Shown here in pieces: positions 56,464 through 64,000 of a DNA stretch of 64,000 nucleotides. The position numbers were made by a program, and so were the translations under genes. This DNA is from Lolium rigidum. Taxonomy: Eukaryota; Streptophyta; Magnoliopsida; Poales; Poaceae. The stretch covers positions 31,506,620 to 31,570,619 of the forward strand of contig NC_061511.1 in NCBI RefSeq assembly GCF_022539505.1, written 5' to 3'. Under the pieces are notes generated by a model that did no database searches, had not been told where the DNA came from, and saw only the letters and a program-made list of their open reading frames with translations. The stretch's first letter is position 1. Each line of letters opens with the position of its first letter.

Positions 56464-57728
56464 ACACCATGAGGCTCTCTATCCCAGCTCACTACTAAAT
56501 TAGAATTATACGATTCCTTAACTAGCTGGTGCGCCACTTCATTTGCATCTTTGAACATTGCTCAAAGTTTACTTTAATATTTAAAGTGATTCGCTTTACT
56601 GAAAAATGTAGGAATAAATTGCAGGATTGGTTATATCGTAAAACTTCTAATGAAATAAAGAATATTTTCATGAGATTTTACCTGATCTAATTTATGTTTT
56701 GAATTGTATGCAAGTGGAAAAAACTTCCATGGTTTCTAATAGCCAAACTAGACAATGTTTAGAGAGGAGAAGAAGAAAAAAAGCTGAAGTACTACAATCG
56801 TCCAAATTTCCTACGAAATTCGTTTGAACCCAGAAGGGCTGGAATTTCGTGAGTTCAATATGAAATCACCTAACCCACAGAGACCCAAAACGAGACCACT
56901 TTTGAAAGAAGAACAAACATTCCAGCTCGTCATTATAAATAGCATTGTAGTTGATGACGAATCCACATCGAATCTAGGTCAAAGTGGGCAAATCAATATG
57001 TTACTTGAGCGCCACAGCATAGTCCACTTTTGCTTGAAATGAAAAGGAGGGGAGGGAAAAGTATTCGAGATACATATATATCGTCCCTAGGTCGCAGGAA
57101 CACAGGCTGCTCAACCCTATAAAGAAATCTCATCACTTGCGTTGTCAATGATCTCGAATCTCACTGGAATCTCAACTTTATGGGTCCAATTAGTATGAAA
57201 CTAAGCTACCTGTGGGTCAGTCCTTTTTGCCATAAAGTTTGCAGTTCTTGCTGGACGAAGCCCTACCACACGCATTTTGTTTTCTGTCGTTGTTAGATCT
57301 CCATTGTTAAATCAGCAACATCTCAAACGAAAAACTATATCTGTGTCTGGAGCTCGTCATCAAGTAGGAGTTGGAGCTGCTACGCGAGGAGTTACTTGTT
57401 TCGCATAGATCGGTTTGAGCTTCACAGATCCACTAGCTCTTCTTAGTGGCCGTGTCAACATGAAAGTTGGAGTTGTTGCCGACAGATGACGATGACCCTA
57501 GTGAGCAACCTCAACGAGGATCCTCACTTCAATGGTGTATATGTGTGCAGTTTTTGGGGATAGCTAGGTGGATATGTGTATCATCGTGATAGTCGTGTTC
57601 CACGACGGCTGACGAGGATGGCTTAGCACTATCCCAAATGAAAAACTACTTTTTCTGAACCTGATGGAAACCCGTTTTTATATAATCTCCTGAGTTTAGA
57701 GTACATACAAACATTTACTCTAATCATG
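56464..57728. other. Intergenic, no gene seen
   Basis: Mixed AT-rich sequence with short ORFs (one of 72 codons at 56824-57042) lacking domains. Confidence 0.4.
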
Positions 57729-57730
57729 TA

Positions 57731-57990
57731 GTCCCTCCGTTCCAAAATGTAAGACGTCTAAGGACTGGTCAAAAGTCAAACTTTACTAACTTTGACCAAA
57801 TATTTAGAAAAAATATATTTACATCTACAATATCGAATGGTCATATTAAGAAAATATATTTTATGGTGAATCTATTCATGTTGGTTTAGTACTGTAAATG
57901 TTTATATTTTTATGTATAAACTTGGTCAAACTTAAAAAACATTAACTTTTGACTAATCCTTGAACGCCTTATATTTTGGGACGGAGAGTG
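57731..57990. mobile_element. Stowaway MITE 1
   Basis: Left end GTCCCTCCGTTCCAAAATGT, right end ATTTTGGGACGGAGAGTG, flanked by TA (57729-57730 and 57991-57992). 260 bp, typical Tc1/Mariner-derived MITE. Confidence 0.9.
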
Positions 57991-58010
57991 TACTATAGTA
58001 GTATATCCTA

Positions 58011-58264
58011 CTCCTTCCGTTTTAATGAACAAGGCTTATAGTTTTTTAAACAATGTGAAGTTGAGCAAAGTTGAACCAAACTTTTAGAAAAAAGAAACTA
58101 TAAAGAACTATGGTATTATGTAGATATCACATAAAAGATATTTCATGATGTATCTAACTGTGTTGATTTTAAATTGTAAGAGTTTTTCTAAAATCTTGAT
58201 CAAATTTTACGTAATTTGACTTTTAGAAAATAAATATAAGCTTTATTCATTGAAATGGAGGAAA
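58011..58264. mobile_element. Stowaway MITE 2
   Basis: Left end CTCCTTCCGTTTTAATGAAC, right end TTCATTGAAATGGAGGAAA, flanked by TA (58009-58010 and 58265-58266). A different subfamily, only 20 bp from MITE 1. Confidence 0.85.
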
Positions 58265-58266
58265 TA

Positions 58267-59753
58267 AAAGGGTTGTTTCTGACAAACTAGTTTTTTCTTT
58301 GAAAATACATGTTATAAACATTTAACTACAAATTCATTGCTCGAGCAAGCAAGAAGAACAAATGATTCTCCAGTAACTGCTTTCCTCAAAAAGGGGGGAA
58401 AATGATTATTTACCCTAAACAATCATGGACTAGCATTCTGCACGGCGTGTGGGAGTGAGCCACGCAGCTGCCTCCCTACACACGAGCTCTGGAGAGTAGT
58501 GCACACATACCTAGAGCCACTTTGGTCCAAGAGCTCCTACACTGCCGAAGCTCCAACCTCTTTTTGGACCAAGGCCAAAGGGTGGTCAAACAAGCCACCA
58601 CCCCGCATGAATGCCCTGCCCCCTGCCTGCACCTTTTCACCATAGTACAAAATTACCTGAGCCCACTGCATCAGTGCTAATCTCTGGGGTAAATGAACAA
58701 CATTGAGGATAAAAGTAGAAGCGGTAAGTACAGTAGTAAATGGTGAGGCTATCATGTGGTGTGTTGCTACGAGGCCTTTGTGAAAAAGCTCACCGTCCAA
58801 ATGGGGTGCTCCTCATCTCTCATCTGCCGCGGCGTGCCGTCTTAAAAACTGCCGCGTCTTCGACCGTCTTTTGACTGCTTTCTGCCCATCAAACGCTACC
58901 ATGCCCTGCCTAGCTTTGCTTGCTCGCTTGCTGCTCCTATCATATCCCTAGCCTGTGGGCAGCAGATCATCAGAACACACTTTGGTTGAATTGAATTGAA
59001 TGGATGGATGGGACGTCTCATGAACCGGAACATTTCTTGTTGCCTCTCCTACCTAAACATTAGTACTTCATCGGGAATATAGGGCTCGAGAGCTTTTTAG
59101 AAGTGTTATAAATTATAACTTATTTATTTATTGTCTTCTCTACCTAATGTATGTCCTCTTTTCTCTCATGGATATGAAACTATTGGCCTTAACAAATTGC
59201 ACCTGAGACTTAATCTCAAACATAGAAAGTACTTCCGGACAAGCATGCCGGCTGAAATCAGAGGTACCCCCTCATGCCCAAAGTACATTGCATAAATGTT
59301 TAAGTTAAAGTTAAACTTTATAAATTTTGATCGTGCATGTTGATAAAAATATGAATATATACAATGCAAAGTTAATACTATTAGAATTATAATGAAATAT
59401 AGTTTTATGTTATATACATTTTGTATCGTATATGTTCATATTATTTTTATTAACCAGTGAACCAAACAGAGTAAGATTATTCAGCACAGTCATTTCCATT
59501 TTTCTACAGAGGGAGAGACAGAGCTTCCAGTGCCACCTCAGCAGAGCCCCATGCCCCTCTCCCTCAATAACTTCACCCATTACTGCCTCTCTGCTCTGCA
59601 TTTGCATTTGTTGTGCTGTGCTGTGCTGCCACTGAACTCCTCTACCAAACCAACCCACAACACAAACTCCCACAGCTGAGCTCCAACCCCCAAAACCCTA
59701 CAGACCATCTCTCCACTCCACCCAAAACATTGCAGCAGCTCCCAGCAGTGGCA
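58267..59753. other. Upstream region and leader of MAKR gene
   Basis: No second gene. The last 250 bp are rich in CT and CCAAAC, like a leader. In-frame codons upstream of 59754 stay open to 59613, but the protein family starts at or near 59754. Confidence 0.4.
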
Positions 59754-60656
59754 ATGGCCAGGGCCCCGACGATGGTGATCCAGGACGACTACATCGACAT
59801 GGACCTCACCCCCTCCTCGCCCAAATGCGCGCTGCTGGAGTTCGAGTTCCAGAGCGCGGCCACCGGCGGCGTGTCCAGGCACGACAGGGAGACCGCCTAC
59901 GAGTCCCCGGCCGACGAGCTCTTCTACAGGGGCAAGCTCCTGCCGCTCCACCTGCCGCCGCGGCTGCAGCTCGTGCAGAAGCTGCTGCAGGAGCAGCAGG
60001 TGCGCGTGCCGGAGATCAAGCCGGCGGCGGCGCCGCCTAGCGCGAGCGTGAGCGCGGCGGCGGAGGCGGAGGACGACAAGGTGGGCGCCAAGAAGTACTC
60101 TTGGTCCAAGAGGCTGAAGCTGATGAAGCGGTGGACGTCGAGGGAGTACATCAAGTCCTTCTTCTTGGCCAGGCCAGGCGACATTGGCGGCGGCGCAGCG
60201 GTGCGGATGGGGAGCGTGCTGGACCAAGACGAGCTCTGCAGCCACCGCAGGTCCTTCTCCGGCATCATCCGGCGGGTGCGCCTGGTGGTGGCGACCAAGG
60301 CGTCACCCCCGGCGACCTCTCCCCTCTGCTCGTCGTCCTCCTCCTCGTCCGCGTCGACGCCGTCCTGCGGCAACACGGAGGGGTTATTCCTCCGGCCGAG
60401 GACGGCAACGCCGGTGCTCAAGCGGAGCAGCAGCGCCGGGTCGGAGGAGGGGGGCATCCACGGCGCCATTGCCCACTGCAAGAGGTCGCACCAGCAGCTG
60501 CTGCAGCAGGGGCGGAGGAGCGCCAGCGGCGTCGTGTTCTACTCGCTGTCCAACACCCCTAGGATCTCCACCTCCACCTCTGTCGCCGTAACCGCCGCCG
60601 CCGCTGCCGCCAGTGAGACGGCGCAAAAAGAGAGGCAGGAGATTTGCAGGGGATGA
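59754..60656 (+). CDS. Membrane-associated kinase regulator (MAKR/BKI1-like)
   Basis: A single-exon gene of 300 residues. Family marks in order: DDYIDMDL (11-18), LLEFEFQS (27-34), ELFYRGKLLPLHLPPR (55-70), a basic membrane-association segment SWSKRLKLMKRW (116-127) followed by SREYIKSFF, a serine-rich middle, and the C-terminal GGIHGAIAHCKRS (233-245), the counterpart of the BRI1-interacting motif of BKI1. These proteins sit on the plasma membrane through the basic patch, bind receptor kinases (brassinosteroid and peptide receptors) and leave the membrane when phosphorylated. Start ATG lies in GCAATGGCC, a good plant context. Very high GC, typical of grass single-exon genes. Which receptor it serves cannot be told. 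Confidence 0.9.
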   Translation: MARAPTMVIQDDYIDMDLTPSSPKCALLEFEFQSAATGGVSRHDRETAYESPADELFYRGKLLPLHLPPRLQLVQKLLQEQQVRVPEIKPAAAPPSASVSAAAEAEDDKVGAKKYSWSKRLKLMKRWTSREYIKSFFLARPGDIGGGAAVRMGSVLDQDELCSHRRSFSGIIRRVRLVVATKASPPATSPLCSSSSSSSASTPSCGNTEGLFLRPRTATPVLKRSSSAGSEEGGIHGAIAHCKRSHQQLLQQGRRSASGVVFYSLSNTPRISTSTSVAVTAAAAAASETAQKERQEICRG

Positions 60657-61811
60657 CGCCATGAGCTTTGACTGATCAAAGCAAGTTTTTTGTCTTCTTT
60701 CTCTCTTTCTGGTTTCTGGGGCAGATGTTTGTGAAGATGAGCAATGTGTCTTGTGAATTGTGTGTGAAGAATCAACAACTTCTCTGTAATTTTTCCATTG
60801 TTCTCCTTCATGTTTCTATCTCAATGTGCCTGGACCAAAGGATCTACTATTCATTTCCCAGATATATATGATCAAAAAAATCAAAACTGCTGATCATCTT
60901 TGATTTGATTTTCCATGTAGCTCAAGTATTGTTGGGATTGTTGGGAAGCAACTTTAGCATTGCTGCCACAACTATGATGAATGAACCATTGTCTGTTCCA
61001 AAAGAAAAATGAATGAACTATTGTGGGGGCCGTGTGTACTGTCCTGATGAATTGCGCAAGGGTGGCACTGACTTGGTGGCAGATTTGATTCCACTCAAAG
61101 TACACACTACTTCTTGAGACCTTGACCATACCTCCTGTCCAAAAATATTCGTTCCAATCTGGTTATAAATTGGGCCATGCATACTTTCACCTACCTTGCA
61201 GACATTGCCTCACACTCCACGTCCCTGCCAACTTCTGATCCACGCTGCGTCTCGCCATGCCTTGGCTTCAAAACAAACAAAGTTCGTTGTGAGATCCCAC
61301 TCAAACGTTTGCTTTTCATTGAGCTTACACAATCAGATAAAAGATTTTTAAGGCAAGCATTCTCTAGCGAGAACAAACAAGCTTCTCAACAAATCATTTG
61401 TGCATTTCTGTCGTGTCCTGCCAAGATGATCTACAGCTAGCTATGAGTACTAGGGCAAGTTGTGATACCTCTATTTTGTTTGCTGAAAAACATGTCTGAA
61501 TCGGATAAATCTGAAACAGTTGGAAGGTAGCATTGGGCACGGAGTCACTGGCAGCCAGAGCCACACAACACAATAGGGTGGCCAAAAGGCGAGCAGCCTT
61601 GGGCGATGATTGCCCGGTTCCCAGTTCTCGCTCCACCATGGCTTGTCCATCTTGTGATTGGGACGTGTCATGGACCTCACGGTTCCCAGTCATGCAATGC
61701 GAGCACAACAACCACACCACAGGGAGGACCAGACGAGCACGATAAACCCACGAGAGATTCCCTACTTTCACCGCCCCTGTGTCCTGGAGCGATGTAGCAA
61801 CAGCATCTTGG
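60657..61811. other. 3' flank of MAKR gene and spacer
   Basis: Probable 3' UTR just after 60656, then intergenic sequence. ORFs here are short and without domains. Confidence 0.4.
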
Positions 61812-61984
61812 GCCCCGTAGCTTGGTTTTCGATGCCGAGATCAAGTGGCGGGTTTTCCTACCATGATGTTTCCTTTGCTGGGCATATCCCTATTGTTGCT
61901 CCTTTTGTTAAGATTTTGTTGTCAGGTTTGAACATCTGTATTTCCGTTATGCTTATAATGGAAAAGGGAGTAAGTCCCAGTTGG

Positions 61985-62013
<29 letters not shown>
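61812..62013 (+). mobile_element. 5'-truncated LINE with poly(A) and 16-bp target duplication
   Basis: A 202-bp LINE 3' end (GGAAAAGGGAGTAAGTCCCAG near the tail) ending in about 30 A. AGCAACAGCATCTTGG flanks it exactly at 61796-61811 and 62014-62029. Textbook target-primed insertion. Confidence 0.9.
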
Positions 62014-62015
<2 letters not shown>

Positions 62016-63754
62016 CAACAGCATCTTGGAGTTTGGATGGAGCAAACCCTAGTGCAACAAACGAATCTTCCCAGTGGCGATGCAGGAAAAGGTTTTACCT
62101 TTCTGTTGCTCGAGAGGAGGGGAAAAGGTTGGAGGTGAGAGAGATTTCCAATCGCAACAAACACTTGCGCTGCATTGGTTCCTGCGCGCCCATGGCTGCT
62201 ATCAGTCGTGCAGAATGATTGTTTCCTTCCGGTCTGGACACGGGCGAGTGATGAGGCCACATTACCAGAGCGTGAAATCAGCATTCAGAAATATACGAGT
62301 GCTGCTTGTACGGCCATCGGCATATTTGCAAACCTGAAAAATAAATACCAAGGAGTTTGGCAGAGGTGAAGCAGAAGAGAACAACCGAATTACAGTGGCT
62401 GGAGTAGCAACTGGTAGCATTGCATTGTATCAGTAGTATATTTTAGCAGTACAGGAGCAGGTAGTTTGACTGATGGGTCAAAGTTATGGAACAAATACAT
62501 ATTATAATACAGGTTTCACTGAACCAATGGACCAAGATATGGTTGTTTTTGCTCATGACAGTTGTGGGGTAGATCGACTAGTAGCACAGTGAAATGCAAC
62601 TGCCAGGCAGGACAGGCTTCAAAGCTCCATGCAACCTACTTAGCTAATTTTATACATTATTGTTTACAGCGATGCCTGTTCCTTCTACAGGTAGAAAGAC
62701 AAGGAATCCGACAAAACAGGATTTATACCTGTAGACAGGAGGCACCATTTATCTACATTACACCTGTTCAATTCCAAGATCAGTACAGGTTCCTATCTAA
62801 AACATACGAGTATATCAGTACAGGTTAATGTTTAGTAAGTAAGAGACAAGCCAAAAACCATACCTTGCCGGTTCCTGAACAATGTTGGTTTCCCACGAGT
62901 AATTTCCTGATTCCTGACTTCCTCCAGCTGCATACGCCAAGAACTGCATTCGGGCAGGCACCGGCCATATGTCACGTGTAGAATATCCCAACCGGGAGCT
63001 CCATGATTGCTGCAATGCTATACTCTTGTTTCTCAATCACAGAGCTAAAAGTATTTTTGTAATGAAATACTATCGGAGTACCACACGTTTTGTCTTTCCT
63101 TGAATTGTAGAACCACAATAACTTTGCCACAATGTTTCACAGATATTACAAAAAAAATACTCAAATATAAAATCATGAAGGCAGAGAAGCATCATAAGCA
63201 GCTGCTTAATATGTCTGCAACCTTCCTGCAATGTGGTACATAGTCTATCAACTGACAAGAAACCTAGATGCCCAAAAAATGATCTGGAGTACACCTTTCG
63301 CTGCTCAGAGTGTCTTTTTTCATAGGAACTCAAGAGGCATGCATATGAAGACAAGCAAGCTAGATACAACAGCAAAGGTTGAACCCCCATATTGAAGATA
63401 AAAGGGTGTAAGCATGTTCAGGGTCCCCCTTCATATGGGAAGCTGCTGCAATGAGTCTCACTCACCAATTGACAAAATCGAATCACATTTTGAGTACAAC
63501 AACCAATTTGACAATCATGCTCAAGTGTCTAGCTCACCACTTGGCGCCCCCAATGATCATACTGTCATGGTTTCAAGCTGTTGATACAGGGTATAATTGG
63601 TACTTGGTATGTTAATATTACAGCTGAAGAGGATGCTTCGCTTGTTTTCTAACGAAAACTAAGAACACTTCGCATACAGATAAATTTGCATAAATGCATA
63701 TACTACTCAAAAGGAAAATTAACTATGAAAGATCAACAACAGGTACAAACACGC
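62014..63754. other. Spacer and 3' UTR side of CFAP298-like gene
   Basis: No confident gene. A minus-strand open stretch at 63008-62864 with a CAG acceptor and AAG/GTATGG donor looks exon-like but is unrecognised. The part next to 63755 should be 3' UTR of the minus-strand gene. Confidence 0.35.
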
Positions 63755-64000
63755 TCAAGCTTCATTGGGTAGGCTTAGCCTGATGACAATCTGCATAAGT
63801 ACAAAAAAAAGTAAATAATCAATCACGAACTAAAGCAATTGTCTTGCACTACTGTTGCGTGTTACCTTTGTTTTGTCATTAGTACCAATATAGTCAGATA
63901 GCTTCTTGTCCATAGCTAGCTCTTTTCCAGCCCACCAAAGTTGTATGGTATCATGCTTTTCATCTGAGTTACAAGAATGAACTGAATGGTATGTACAAAA
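63755..64000 (-). CDS. CFAP298 (C21orf59/DUF2870)-like protein, C-terminal exons
   Basis: Two minus-strand exons: 63963-63866 (preceded by AACTCAG, followed by GTAACA) and 63790-63755 (preceded by TTATGCAG; TGA at 63757-63755). They join in frame into 43 residues including IQLWWAGKELAMDKKLSDYI, GTNDKTK and IVIRLSLPNEA. This is the conserved end of the CFAP298 family, whose animal members read LWWA.KEL...KKLSDY.G.NEKTKI. In animals it is needed for dynein-arm assembly and cilia; flowering plants have no cilia, so the role here must differ and is unknown. The gene continues beyond the window edge; exon starts and phase (2 nt completing a codon) show that an upstream exon is missing. Confidence 0.8.

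Noticed and set aside
58537..58800. 87-codon minus-strand ORF upstream of the MAKR gene
   Set aside because: No recognisable domain or exon context; length is possible by chance.
59613..59753. 47-codon upstream extension of the MAKR ORF
   Set aside because: Leader-like composition; the family begins near the ATG at 59754, which has a good context.
59580..60811. Long ORFs antisense or out of frame to the MAKR gene
   Set aside because: High GC removes stops in all frames; none has a domain.
63070..63390. 106-codon minus-strand ORF downstream of the CFAP298-like stop
   Set aside because: Lies where 3' UTR or spacer is expected and has no domain or conserved motif.

Overview
The window is nuclear DNA from a grass. 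The best taxonomic marker is an ice recrystallization inhibition (IRI) gene at 10277-11116, a family known only from cold-adapted Pooideae (wheat, barley, ryegrass, oat relatives). BARE/Angela-type Copia sequence, Stowaway MITEs, CACTA elements, a tRNA-derived SINE like the Au family and a very large non-autonomous LTR element all fit a large, repeat-rich Pooideae genome. I cannot name the species.

I support five host genes. (1) Minus strand, 265-3133: a four-exon gene for a 272-residue protein resembling the grass DUF3615 family; its second intron is enlarged by a PIF/Harbinger-like element. (2) Plus strand, 10277-11116: a secreted LRR + IRI-repeat antifreeze protein with a duplicated TATA region. 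(3) Plus strand, 22895-23507: a membrane-anchored HSP20-like (RTM2-like) protein with one tiny intron whose best splice junction creates a stop codon. (4) Plus strand, 59754-60656: an intact MAKR/BKI1-type regulator of receptor kinase signalling. (5) Minus strand, 63755-64000 (partial): the last two coding exons of a CFAP298 (C21orf59/DUF2870)-like gene. These genes look like independent neighbours; nothing suggests a cluster or pathway.

The rest is mostly layered transposable elements. 3.7-7.1 kb: a LINE reverse-transcriptase pseudogene, an antisense gypsy-type ORF and an LTR fragment. 11.6-13.5 kb: a decayed CACTA-like element. 15.7-17.1 kb: MITEs and a foldback element with a 24-bp minisatellite. 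18.6-21.7 kb: the 5' part of an Angela/BARE-like Copia element with a Mutator-type MITE inside its LTR. 24-25.8 kb: a Copia gag remnant. 26-27.4 kb: SINE and LINE pieces. 27.89-32.14 kb: a CACTA element with GGA target-site duplication, carrying a B3-like gene, two tandem hairpins and a nested Helitron. 33.4-40.2 kb: a 2.35-kb segment duplicated on both sides of a gypsy fragment. 40.57-56.22 kb: a complete LARD-like LTR retrotransposon (ATGAT target-site duplication, LTRs of 5.9 and 7.2 kb, only 2.5 kb of non-coding internal sequence) inserted in a MITE and itself carrying a 1.37-kb miniature LTR element. 57.7-58.3 kb: two adjacent Stowaway MITEs. 61.8-62.0 kb: a perfectly delimited truncated LINE.

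All annotation is by eye. Exon boundaries are inferred from splice consensus and reading frame; family names come from motif recognition, not searches.
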